From: JAVHYG01 sp040390025
GTDB lineage: Bacteria; Pseudomonadota; Gammaproteobacteria; Diplorickettsiales; Diplorickettsiaceae
Assembly (NCBI GenBank): GCA_040390025.1
Contig: JAZJZD010000007.1
Location: 75,720 to 139,719, forward strand
Direction: 5' to 3'
Length of the DNA: 64,000 nucleotides
The notes below the pieces were generated by a model. It saw only the letters and a list, made by a program, of their open reading frames with translations, was not told where the DNA came from and made no database searches. Positions 17,565 through 26,311 of this stretch are shown one piece after another. Positions within the stretch are counted from its first letter, which is position 1. Each line of letters opens with the position of its first letter. The translations under genes were made by a program, and so were the position numbers.

Positions 17565-17820
17565 TTTCAGACTTTCTTTTGTGAGTACCTTTCGTTACAA
17601 AACAGCTACAGCTTTGCATCCCGTCAAATAGTACTTTCCATTTTCTAATAACCCGTGTTTTTACAATTTTTTTATGTAGGTTTGCTCTGCGTAGCGTTGT
17701 TATTATTTAATTTTATATTTCTATTTAAGATTATCTAAATATTTAGAGAGTAGTATGTGTTTCACTAAGGATAAAAGCTTTGAAGAGAGGAGAGTTAAAT
17801 AACCATAGTGAAAGGTTGAT

Positions 17821-20119
17821 ATGCTAAAACTAATAAAGGAAAAAATCAATAAACTAAGAAACGACTTGCCACGACCTGAAGATCTAATCGACAGAGTATT
17901 TAAAGAGGATATTCTTCTAAAATACAGTTGGCGTTTAATAAACAGTCTAGAAGGCATCCTGAATAATAACCCTGAAGACGATGTTGTTTTGAAAGAAGCC
18001 CTTAAACACTTTCTTCAGGACAATTGGGCGTTGGTCAAGGGTAGTCTACTTGCTTATACAGCGCTACCCAGTCATCCCATTACCCAACTTTTATGTGATG
18101 TAGCTAATTACGTGGCTGAAAATACACAATCTGCCGCTATTGGTTTTTTAATGCCGGGTGTAGTTTGTGACAGTCTTTCCCCTTGGAAATACGGAAACCT
18201 AGATGAAATGGATTTAATTGAAGTTCTGCAGATACATGCGCTTGGCAAGGATTTTACTTATTTAGTTCCTATATCAATACTAGCAAAAGAAGGAATAGAT
18301 ATAGGTTTAGATAAAATAGTCAATCCTTATTATGATGCAGATATACATGATAAACATGCAGTGTACCTTTCAATTGAAGAGCTTAAGCGTTTGGCGGAAC
18401 ATTCTTCCGAGACAACAGCACTTTACAGCTTAAGAGAGAACTATCTAGCACTTGCAAATGATACATCAACGTTACTTGGAAAACTCAAGGAATTTATTAA
18501 AGATTTAGGATTCTACAGTGTACAAGGTATAGGCGAAGAAGATGCTGCTGGAGAAAATAGCTATGCGAAGCTTGTAAATTTTATAGAATTTTGGGACGTC
18601 TTAGATAAAAAAGATGTTCCTGATGTAGTAAAAGGAGAGATAGAACTTATAAAGCAATTAGGATCAGACAAAAACAAACATGGGGATATAGCTAGCTGTT
18701 TTGCTACGCGTAGAACTGAACTACTCACGGCTATAAAAGGTAATGAGCCGATATTGGCGTCTATAGTCTTAAGTGCTGAAAAAAAAGAGTCTAGCATTAA
18801 AAAAACTATGGATGATTTTGACAAGGTAAGTGCTGATCTTCAGCAATGTTTGCAAAAAAAAGAATATACTGGCCAAGATAGATTGGGAGTTACCACAAAA
18901 ATCCTTGATGAATTAGGTGTAGGTTTATCAGTTGCTAATTTTTCTGCATTGATAGAGATTTTGAGAGGACTTAGGGTTGAAGAAGTGGGGGCGCTTTGTG
19001 CGTTGCCGCAAGCGCCCGAAAAAATTGTAATTGCTATTAATGGCATCGAAAATATGGTAATACTTGCTAGCGTAGAGCTCAATGAGGAGATATTAAGTGC
19101 GCTTCTGCAGGGTATAAAGGGCAAGATTGATCTTATCATCACATCACCTCAAGATTTTTCAAGTTTTCTTATTCCTCTCAATGTCGATCAGTGTACGGTT
19201 GTTTTAGAAGCTTTAAAGGAGGAATTGCCTGAAATCATTAANNNNNNNNNNNNNNNNNNNNNNNNNNNNNNNNNNNNNNNNNNNNNNNNNNNNNNNNNNN
19301 NNNNNNNNNNNNNNNNNNNNNNNNNNNNNNNNNNNNNNNNNGGTTGTTTTAGAAGCTTTAAAGGAGGAATTGCCTGAAATCATTAAGAATGCGGCTGATC
19401 TTTCCTCTGTTCTGTGCTATTTAATTCCCTATCAGTGTACGGTTGTTTTAGAAGCTTTAAAGGAGGAATTGCCTGAAATCATTAAGAATGCGGCTAATCT
19501 TTCCAAGGTTCTGTACCGTTTAACTTCCGATCAGTGTACGGTTGTTTTAGAAGCTTTAAAGGAGGAATTGCCTGAAATCATTAAGAATGCGGCTAATCTT
19601 TCCAAGGTTCTGTACCGTTTAACTTCCGATCAGTGTACGGTTGTTTTAGAAGCTTTAAAGGAGGAATTGCCTGAAATCATTAAGAATGCGGCTGATCTTT
19701 CCTCTGTTCTGTGCTATTTAATTCCCTATCAGTGTACGGTTGTTTTAGAAGCTTTAAAGGAGGAATTCCCTGAAATCATTAAGGATGCGGATGATCTTTC
19801 CAAGGTTCTGCTTCGTTTAAATTCCGATCAGTGTACAGTTGTTTTAGAAGCTTTAGAGGAAAAATTGTTTGAAATTATTAAAAATGATAAGGAGTTTGAA
19901 TCTGCATGCGTATTTTTAAAACAAGAAATTGTTATTGCCTTAAAAACTGTATATGAAAATAAAAAGCAAAAACAGCACCTGTCGCCTATTGAAACGCTCG
20001 CTAGACTCGGTCTTTTTAACAAAGAGCCGAATAGCCTTTTAAACAACCAAGAAACGCTGGAGGAAAATCCACTTAAGGTTGTTAACAATATTACGATTTC
20101 ACGTGGAGGATCCTCTTAA
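17821..20119 (+). CDS. Effector-like protein with tandem 33-residue helical repeats (interrupted by an assembly gap)
   Basis: One gene split by the gap at 19242-19341; the frame differs on the two sides because the true gap length is unknown. The N-terminal 450 or so residues are helical with no recognised domain (it begins LKLIKEKINKLRNDLPRPED). From about 19185 the DNA is a 99 bp tandem repeat. At least six units remain, encoding DQCTVVLEALKEELPEII followed by KNAANLSKVLYRLTS. Units begin near 19187, 19433, 19532, 19631, 19730 and 19829. The C-terminus (about 95 residues) is non-repetitive. From memory, similar LxxEQ...VLEALKE-type repeats occur in Legionellales proteins suspected to be Dot/Icm effectors. 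Function unknown. Confidence 0.75.
19242..19341. other. Assembly gap of 100 N within the tandem repeat
   Basis: Exactly 100 N, with the same repeat sequence on both sides. The real number of 99 bp repeat units is unknown, and so is the true protein length. Confidence 0.99.
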
Positions 20120-20143
20120 GTTAGCTATTGTTATTTTATAGAC

Positions 20144-20182
20144 CTCCCCTTACAGCACACCTCGATATAACGTATAGGGGAG
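20144..20182. terminator. Hairpin after the repeat gene
   Basis: CTCCCCT and AGGGGAG arms surround a loop of about 25 nt. It is 25 bp downstream of the stop; no strong T-run follows, so a role as terminator is tentative. Confidence 0.4.
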
Positions 20183-20346
20183 CTTAACTTAGCAGTTTTG
20201 TGAATAGAGCTCAGGAAAAAGCCCAATCCATCCAGATAATGGCTTATTTTCATGAGTATAAGAAAATAATTTACTGTTTATATTTTATCTCTTATAGTAA
20301 AGTTAAATTGTCTTTATAACATTTAGTTAAGTTAGGAGATTGAGGA

Positions 20347-20796
20347 ATGGCGCATTATCAAAAAATCTTAGTCGCAATTGATTTACACCCTACGTGTGAT
20401 GAAATTATATTAAAGCGTGCTCATGAATTAGCAAAAACAAGTAATGCTACTTTGTCAGTTATCCATGCGGTAGAGCATATTAATGCCTATGGTGTTGCGC
20501 AGGCCTATCCAGCAGTAATCGACTTAGAAGGCGAGATGCGTTTGGAGGCAAAAAAGCAACTCGGCGAGCTTGCTGAAAAATTTTCTATTCCCCAAGACCA
20601 ACAATACGTAGAAGTAGGTTCACCTAAGGTGGTTATTCTCGATAAAATGAAACAATTAAAGACTGATTTAATTATCATTGGTAGTCATGGCCGTCATGGT
20701 ATTGGTCTTTTATTTGGTTCTACCGCAAGTGCAGTTATCCACCATCTCTCTTGTGATGCGCTTGTTGTTAAAATACCAGACTACAAAGCTCTCTAA
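20347..20796 (+). CDS. Universal stress protein, UspA family
   Basis: 149-residue cytosolic protein of the USP fold. The N-terminal strand is KILVAIDLHP. The nucleotide-binding loop G-x2-G-x9-GS is present as GSHGRHGIGLLFGSTASAV (about 118-136), with a final strand DALVVKIPD. An ATP-binding type is therefore likely. A GAGG ribosome site precedes the ATG. It is flanked downstream by two copies of the MITE-like element, and it appears monocistronic. Confidence 0.92.
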   Translation: MAHYQKILVAIDLHPTCDEIILKRAHELAKTSNATLSVIHAVEHINAYGVAQAYPAVIDLEGEMRLEAKKQLGELAEKFSIPQDQQYVEVGSPKVVILDKMKQLKTDLIIIGSHGRHGIGLLFGSTASAVIHHLSCDALVVKIPDYKAL

Positions 20797-20912
20797 AGGT
20801 TGTTCTTTTTTTTGGCTATTCTCGATTTGTTTATCTCTAATTTTTGAGCTACAGTAAGAGGGTGTTTTAGGCCTTTTTTGAAACACAGTAGTTTGCTTGC
20901 GTTCGGAATACG

Positions 20913-21056
20913 AGAGGGTGTTTTCAATTGTGTTAGGATGAGGCAAAAATCGTTGTTTTTTGAGTAGCGTAACGGATCATACTTTAACGTATGTGAGTAA
21001 CGCAACACAGAAAAACGGCGCTTTTTGGCCATCATTGTGCCATTGAAGACACCTCT
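20913..21056. mobile_element. MITE-like element, complete copy 1 (about 144 bp)
   Basis: The terminal inverted repeats are AGAGGGTGTTTTCAAT at the left and the complement of AGAGGTGTCTTCAATG at the right. Inside, AAAAATCGTTGTTTTT-like and AAAAACGGCGCTTTTT-like arms and a central CATACTTTAACGTATG-like palindrome let nearly the whole element fold on itself. It has no coding capacity. A partial left-end-like AGAGGGTGTTTTAGG lies at about 20858. Confidence 0.8.
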
Positions 21057-21211
21057 GACTGGTGAGGCACGGATTTTACATCGGTAAATGAGGTAAAGTA
21101 GTCAGATATTCAACGTTGAAATCAAGTAAATTTATGCTGCTTAGAAAAAGGTCTTGTAGTCTAAACCAAAAATAAGATGTTTTGAGAGGTCTATTAAATA
21201 AAGGAGTATTT

Positions 21212-21436
21212 ATGTTCAAGAATCCGAGTGTTTTAGATTGGATTGCACTAGTTATCTTATTTATTGGTGGTTTGAACTGGGGTTTGGTCGGTTTGTTCCA
21301 CTTTGACTTAGTAACCGGCATTTTTGGCGACTATAGTCCTATCGCTAGAATCCTTTATATTATTATTGGTCTTTGTGCTATTTATGTGTTGGTTCGTGCA
21401 TTGAGTTGCTGTAAAAAAGGAATATCCGTCCCTTAA
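21212..21436 (+). CDS. DUF378-like small membrane protein
   Basis: A 74-residue protein from the ATG preceded by AAAGGAG (an earlier in-frame start at 21182 has no ribosome site). It has two membrane helices: LDWIALVILFIGGLNWGLVG and ILYIIIGLCAIYVLVRAL. The GGLNWGLVG motif and the length match DUF378 (YuzA-like) proteins of unknown function. It ends in a CCKK tail. It lies between the two complete MITE copies. Confidence 0.8.
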   Translation: MFKNPSVLDWIALVILFIGGLNWGLVGLFHFDLVTGIFGDYSPIARILYIIIGLCAIYVLVRALSCCKKGISVP

Positions 21437-21441
21437 TTTTT

Positions 21442-21586
21442 AGAGGGTGTCTTCAATTGTGCTAGGATGAGACAAAAAGCGTTGTTTTTCGAGTAGTGTA
21501 ACGGAGCATACTTAAGCGTATGTAAGTAACGCAACACAGAAAAACGGCGCTTTTTGGCCATTATCTTGCCATTGAAGACACCCTCT
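21442..21586. mobile_element. MITE-like element, complete copy 2 (145 bp)
   Basis: The terminal inverted repeat AGAGGGTGTCTTCAAT is perfect at both ends. The interior matches copy 1 (GTGCTAGGATGAGACAAAAA left, CGGCGCTTTTTGGCC right). The two copies are direct repeats about 385 bp apart, flanking the DUF378-like gene. No clear target-site duplication could be read. Confidence 0.85.
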
Positions 21587-21620
21587 TAGGTTTTTAGTTT
21601 GCTATTCTTTTTCATTAAGA

Positions 21621-22817
21621 CTATTTAATGGCGGTAGACAATTCAACCTTCTCTATTTTTTCAAAACGCGAAGTGATTTTATCGGCTGAAGTTTTGGCTT
21701 CTTGAATATCGGTATGTGCTTGCTGAATATGGTCTGATAAATTATCCATGCGTTTTCTAAATCGGGAAAAATCTTGGGCTAATACCGTAAGATGTTCTTG
21801 AATCAGATGTATTTGTTCATGTGTTGCGGCGTCTTTTAAAACAGCACGCGCTGTTGTTAAAATAGCCATCATCGTGGTGGGAGAAACAAGCCAGACATGT
21901 TGGCGGTGTGCTTCTTCAACGAGATCATAATAATGCGCGTGAATTTCTGCAAAAATGGCTTCAGCTGGAATAAAGAGCAGCGCACCTTCAGAGGTTTCTC
22001 CGGAAATGATATATTTGGATGAAACCGATTGAATATGGTGGCGTATATCCTTACGAAACTGCGCAGTAGCAGCACGCTGCTCACTTTTGGGTAAATTCTG
22101 ATCGGTTAATTTTTTAAAACCTTCTAAGGGAAATTTGGCATCAATGGCAATACTGCCTGTTGGTGGAGGAAGTAATAATAGACAGTCAACGCGTTTACCG
22201 TTGCTGAGTGTATGTTGTAAACTAAAGTGTGCGGCGGGTAACACATTTTTAATTAAGTCATTGAGTTGAACTTCGCCGAAAACACCGCGCGAACGCTTAT
22301 CCACTAAGATGTGTTGTAAACTGACAACGTTATTAGAAAGCTCAGTGATACGTTTTTGTGCCTCATCGATGAGGGCGAGCCGCTTAATGACGTCTGTAAA
22401 GGTGGCTGTTGTTTGGGCAAACCCATCAAATAAACGTTTTTCCACTTGACCGCTGATACCTTGTAATTTTTCCTGTGTATTTTCGGTTAATTTATCCATA
22501 CGCTGATTAATAGATTGTAAACCTTGCTGAATACTGTCTTGTAATAATTTTAAGTTACCCAGTTGATGCTGATCAAATTGTTGTCGATACAGACTTAATT
22601 CGCGGTGTAATTGTTCCTTTGACTCAGCTGCATTGCGTTGATCAGCAACGCGTGAATCATTAAGTTGACTAAGTAAACGATTGATGTCTGACCAACGGCT
22701 TTCCATTCGCACTAATTTGTCATTTTGCCGTTCCAATTTATAAAAATGAAAAAAAGCAAACCCAATCAAACTGGCAAGCAAACCTAAAGTGATATATATA
22801 AAGTTAAGGGTTATCAT
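21621..22817 (-). CDS. rmuC: DNA recombination protein RmuC
   Basis: 398-residue membrane-anchored protein. The N-terminal helix (ITLNFIYITLGLLASLIGFAFFHFY) is followed by a coiled coil of about 130 residues and the PD-(D/E)xK-like RmuC domain (SRGVFGEVQLNDLIKNVLP, DCLLLLPPPTGSIAIDAKFPLEGF in part). RmuC limits inversions at short repeats in E. coli. It diverges from slt, with 29 bp between the starts. Confidence 0.95.
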   Translation of the reverse strand: MITLNFIYITLGLLASLIGFAFFHFYKLERQNDKLVRMESRWSDINRLLSQLNDSRVADQRNAAESKEQLHRELSLYRQQFDQHQLGNLKLLQDSIQQGLQSINQRMDKLTENTQEKLQGISGQVEKRLFDGFAQTTATFTDVIKRLALIDEAQKRITELSNNVVSLQHILVDKRSRGVFGEVQLNDLIKNVLPAAHFSLQHTLSNGKRVDCLLLLPPPTGSIAIDAKFPLEGFKKLTDQNLPKSEQRAATAQFRKDIRHHIQSVSSKYIISGETSEGALLFIPAEAIFAEIHAHYYDLVEEAHRQHVWLVSPTTMMAILTTARAVLKDAATHEQIHLIQEHLTVLAQDFSRFRKRMDNLSDHIQQAHTDIQEAKTSADKITSRFEKIEKVELSTAIK

Positions 22818-22846
22818 TTTTCCTATTTCCTAAAAGAAACTATGGG

Positions 22847-24697
22847 ATGCATAAAAAATATTTGTGCTTATTGGTTTTATGCTTAATTCACGCCTCTGCG
22901 CTTGCATATGTGGTGAACGCTAGCTATTCACAACGACAATTATTTTGGCAAGCACGACAATCTTTACTAGCAAAAAATTATCAACAGTTTGAACAATTAA
23001 AAGTACATTTAAAAAATTATCCTTTATATCCTTATTTGGCATATACCAAGCTGAAACAACAATTAGCATATCAGAATGTAGATCAAATAGACGATTTTTT
23101 AGAAATGTATAAAGACACGCCTCTGGCGGATAAGTTACGCATAGAATGCTTAACGCTATCCGCAAAAAATGGAAACTGGTCTCGTTTTATACACTTCTAT
23201 CGGCCTGTTTATGGTCCACTGCTACAGTGCTACTATGTGAATGCTTTATTAGAGACAAATCACACAAGCACAGCGTATCAAGCGCTACCTGAGTTATGGT
23301 TAACACTTAATTCTCCACCTTATGTATGCCGTAGGATATTTTCTCGTTGGGAGACAGCAGGGGGGCTTAATCGGAAATTGGTTTGGAAAAAACTCGAACA
23401 AGCTATTCAGCATAATGATGTAGCACTTATCCAACATTTAATTCAGTTTTTACCCGTTAATGAAAAAGGATACGTTAAACATTGGTATCAAGTACATAAT
23501 CATCCGTTACTTATTGAACAGAGTGAACAATTTGATAGCGATGATAGAATTGATCACAAGATTTTATTATATGGATTGCATCGATTAGCTAGTAAGGATC
23601 CTAACGAATTGGCAGAAACTTGGCCCGTATTGGTAAAAAATTATGATTTTACCGAGTCCGAAAGACAAGATTTACTAAGTAGTTTATCGGTTGCACTAGC
23701 AAGACGTGCTGATCTCGATGCAGGTGCTTGGTTGAAACAAGTAAAGCCAAATTATGCCAATGCGGCATTACGTGAATGGCGAGTACGTAATGAATTATTG
23801 AAGGGAGACTGGCGGCAAGTACTTTATTGGATAGATCAGTTGACGCGAGCCGAGCAAAAGCTTCCCTGTTGGCGCTATTGGCGTGCTAGGGCTTTGGCAG
23901 AAACCCAACAACCTGATGCGGCTACCACACTTTATAAAGCCTTAGCGCAAGAAATCGATTACTATGGCATATTAGCCAGCCAACGTTTAAAACAAAGTTA
24001 TCATCCTAAAACACAAAGGATATGGGGTGATAGCAGCGCATTACAACAAAACGCAGCAATACAACGCGCTACAGAGCTTTACGCACTTGGCTTTACAGGC
24101 GATGCGCGACGAGAGTGGCAATGGTCACTTAATAACTTATCGAAATCGCAACTGCAAGCAGCCGCACAATTAGCTAAAAAATGGGAGTGGTATGATTTGG
24201 CAATTATTGGTGCGGCTAAAGCCAAGATTCATAATGATATTAAATTGCGTTTTCCCTTGGCTTATCGGCCCTCGGTGTTATCCGCTGCAAGAAAAGCGCA
24301 TTTAAATTCAGCTTGGATTTGGGCCATTATGCGACAAGAAAGTGCCTTTATGTGGAATGCCAAATCAAGTGCAGGTGCATTAGGGCTAATGCAAATTATG
24401 CCAGCAACGGGAAAAAATCTGGCGAAAAATCTTAATCTAGGGACGGTTTATTTATTAGATCCGGAACTTAACATTCGTTTGGGAAGTACTTATTTAAAAC
24501 GTTTATTAAAAACGTTTGATGGAAACATGCTATTGGCAACTGCGGCTTATAATGTAGGCCCAACTCGGATTAAAAATTACCAATCGCTTTATCGACGTTT
24601 ACCGAAAGATGTTTGGGTAGAAATTTTACCCTGGAAAGAAACACGCGATTATATTAAGAGTGTAAGTTTGGCACGTAATATTTATAATCAAATTTAA
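22847..24697 (+). CDS. slt: Soluble lytic murein transglycosylase (Slt70 family)
   Basis: Periplasmic enzyme that cleaves the glycan strand with 1,6-anhydro product. The signal peptide is KKYLCLLVLCLIHASALA. A long alpha-superhelical U domain follows (about 30-470). The GH23 catalytic domain has ES in MRQESAFMWNAKSSAGALG (catalytic Glu near residue 496), LMQIMPATGKNLA and AAYNVGPTRIKNY. The 616-residue length is slightly below E. coli Slt. Start chosen at 22847 because the signal peptide begins there. Confidence 0.95.
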   Translation: MHKKYLCLLVLCLIHASALAYVVNASYSQRQLFWQARQSLLAKNYQQFEQLKVHLKNYPLYPYLAYTKLKQQLAYQNVDQIDDFLEMYKDTPLADKLRIECLTLSAKNGNWSRFIHFYRPVYGPLLQCYYVNALLETNHTSTAYQALPELWLTLNSPPYVCRRIFSRWETAGGLNRKLVWKKLEQAIQHNDVALIQHLIQFLPVNEKGYVKHWYQVHNHPLLIEQSEQFDSDDRIDHKILLYGLHRLASKDPNELAETWPVLVKNYDFTESERQDLLSSLSVALARRADLDAGAWLKQVKPNYANAALREWRVRNELLKGDWRQVLYWIDQLTRAEQKLPCWRYWRARALAETQQPDAATTLYKALAQEIDYYGILASQRLKQSYHPKTQRIWGDSSALQQNAAIQRATELYALGFTGDARREWQWSLNNLSKSQLQAAAQLAKKWEWYDLAIIGAAKAKIHNDIKLRFPLAYRPSVLSAARKAHLNSAWIWAIMRQESAFMWNAKSSAGALGLMQIMPATGKNLAKNLNLGTVYLLDPELNIRLGSTYLKRLLKTFDGNMLLATAAYNVGPTRIKNYQSLYRRLPKDVWVEILPWKETRDYIKSVSLARNIYNQI

Positions 24698-24706
24698 TTT
24701 CTATTT

Positions 24707-24760
24707 ATACCGCTCGTACTTGAATTTTTGGCAGCAACGCCGCTCAATTGACCATTTCGC
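24707..24760. repeat. Degenerate copy of the 52 bp palindrome
   Basis: It begins ATACCGCTCGTACTTGAA like the full copies, then diverges into a different inverted sequence. It lies 10 bp after the slt stop and is not coding. Confidence 0.5.
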
Positions 24761-24800
24761 GGTACTTGCTAAAAACCCAATTGCTCTGAGCATAGAAAAA

Positions 24801-24833
24801 TTATCCTGTTCTTGAAACGTAAAAACAGGATAA
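24801..24833. terminator. Bidirectional hairpin between slt and the BON gene
   Basis: TTATCCTGTT and AACAGGATAA form a 10 bp stem between two convergent genes, with A- and T-rich flanks on both sides. It suits termination on either strand. Confidence 0.7.
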
Positions 24834-24858
24834 TCTTATTTCTCATAGGTTTGATAAA

Positions 24859-25185
24859 CTATTTTGTCATTTTTTTTACAACTAAAGCATTTGTGACAGC
24901 GGTAACGCCTTCAACTTGTTTAACTAGCTTTGCTGCTTTAACTTTTTCAGCTTCTGTATCAACGAAGCCTGTTAGTTTTACTTGACCCTTATAACTCATA
25001 ACAGAAATAGCTAAGCTTTTGAGTTCAGGATCAGCTAATAGTTTTGATTTAGCTTTAAGGGTTATTACACTATTGTCGACATACTGACCGGTGGATTCAT
25101 GCTGTAGTGGTTTATGACCCATGGCCATCGTTCCGATAATAGGAAAAGCCACTAAGCTTAAAATAAAAAATAACTTTGCTTTCAT
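24859..25185 (-). CDS. BON-domain periplasmic protein (OsmY-like)
   Basis: 108-residue protein with a signal peptide (KAKLFFILSLVAFPIIGTMA) and one BON domain (about 40-108): ITLKAKSKLLADPELKS, VKLTGFVDTEAEKVKAA, VEGVTAVTNALVV. BON domains bind phospholipid or membrane surfaces, and OsmY-type proteins respond to envelope stress. An in-frame TTG lies three codons upstream, but the AGGAG site is spaced for the ATG at 25185. A 26-residue membrane peptide is encoded just upstream. Confidence 0.88.
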   Translation of the reverse strand: MKAKLFFILSLVAFPIIGTMAMGHKPLQHESTGQYVDNSVITLKAKSKLLADPELKSLAISVMSYKGQVKLTGFVDTEAEKVKAAKLVKQVEGVTAVTNALVVKKMTK

Positions 25186-25252
25186 AATACTCAATACTCC
25201 TATTTAAAAAATAGAAACTTCACTTTTCGATTATTTTATTTTTTTATTAAAC

Positions 25253-25333
25253 CTAAAATAGATGGCTAAATAACCAAATAAGTAGTAATACTGCAATAGG
25301 GATGCCTAATAACCATGCAATTAAATATTTCAT
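25253..25333 (-). CDS. 26-residue hydrophobic membrane peptide
   Basis: A short open frame MKYLIAWLLGIPIAVLLL ending IWLFSHLF, with GAGGGAG 2-3 bp before its ATG on the minus strand. It is almost entirely one membrane helix. It lies 68 bp upstream of the BON gene on the same strand, possibly in one transcript. The strong ribosome site and clean helix support it, but homology is unverified. Confidence 0.5.
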   Translation of the reverse strand: MKYLIAWLLGIPIAVLLLIWLFSHLF

Positions 25334-25644
25334 ACTCCCTCGCTTTTAGAGTTTATTAGACCCATATAATTGTCTTTTGATTGTCCTGTTTTCTTATAAG
25401 TCCTCAAGTTTGTCATTGGAGATGATATGCAAAGGTCTATTTTAGAGAAATGCACTCTCTATCAAAAGAGTAGTCAAGACAACCAAGAAATCAAGTAAGA
25501 TTGTGCAAAAAAAGCTAAGAGCTACTAAATAAGGGGCTTTTGTCGACAGCTTAATTGCTTAAAATTTAGTAGGCTTAGACGTTAACTTAATAGAAACCCT
25601 AGCTTTAATTAACTAAAATTGATTTATTCAGGAATAGGAAAATC
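25334..25644. other. Intergenic stretch, no firm gene
   Basis: About 310 bp between the membrane peptide and ssb. The only candidate is a 23-residue plus-strand frame at 25427-25498 (ATG preceded by GGAG at 5 bp, product starting MQRSILEKCTLYQK). It has no recognisable features and may be chance. No tRNA or strong terminator was seen. Confidence 0.4.
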
Positions 25645-26115
25645 CTAAAAGGGAATGTCGTCATCGGTAAACTCTGTTGCCATTTCTACAGATTTGTTGG
25701 TTTCTTGTGCAGAGTGTGCTTGTTGGAAAGAGTTATTAGGCGTAAATGAGGCATCTCCCATACTCGTATTTGCACCACGACTATCTAACATTTGTAGGTC
25801 ATTTGTGACTATTTCAGTGGTGTACCGATCTTGGCCTGTTGTTTTATCTTGCCATTTTCGCGTTTGGAGTCGGCCTTCAATATAGACTTTAGAACCCTTT
25901 TTTAGATATTGACCCGCAATTTCAGCTAAGCGCTGAAATAAAACGACACGATGCCACTCTGTACGTTCCTGTTGTTCACCCGTTTGCTTGTCTTTCCAGC
26001 TTTCACTCGTGGCAATATTAATAGTGGCTACCGCCGCACCATTAGGCATATGACGAACTTCAGGATCAGTACCTAGGTTACCAATTAATATAACTTTATT
26101 AATACCTCTAGCCAT
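25645..26115 (-). CDS. ssb: Single-stranded DNA-binding protein
   Basis: 156-residue SSB. The OB fold (about 1-110) begins NKVILIGNLGTDPEVRHMPNG and includes WHRVVLFQRLAEIAGQYLKKG. A disordered linker then ends in the acidic tip DDDIPF, which recruits repair proteins. It is divergent from uvrA, as in E. coli. No canonical LexA box (CTGT-N8-ACAG) is visible between them; the spacer holds a CTAAAAGCTATCTTTTAG inverted repeat at about 26248-26265. Confidence 0.97.
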   Translation of the reverse strand: MARGINKVILIGNLGTDPEVRHMPNGAAVATINIATSESWKDKQTGEQQERTEWHRVVLFQRLAEIAGQYLKKGSKVYIEGRLQTRKWQDKTTGQDRYTTEIVTNDLQMLDSRGANTSMGDASFTPNNSFQQAHSAQETNKSVEMATEFTDDDIPF

Positions 26116-26311
26116 GTTTCATTCTCCTAACGGAATATCTATAAATGAGATTTTAATTCTTGTAGTTAAAAAAGAAAAGATAAAAATGGAGTTTTTCAAG
26201 GTTTCTTTTCATGATTTTCAGGGTTATAGTGCAAGGTTTATTCTATCTAAAAGCTATCTTTTAGCATAGTGTTTTGTTGGTTTCTTAAACTGCTTCACTA
26301 AAATAGACTCT

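Noticed and set aside
19187..19860. Direct repeats considered as a CRISPR array
   Set aside because: The 99 bp units are fully coding and contiguous, with no spacers.
20797..21600. Insertion sequence with transposase
   Set aside because: The inverted-repeat elements contain no open frame of useful length, so they are non-autonomous.
26116..26311. LexA box between ssb and uvrA
   Set aside because: No CTGT-N8-ACAG or close variant is visible. The only structure is an unrelated inverted repeat.
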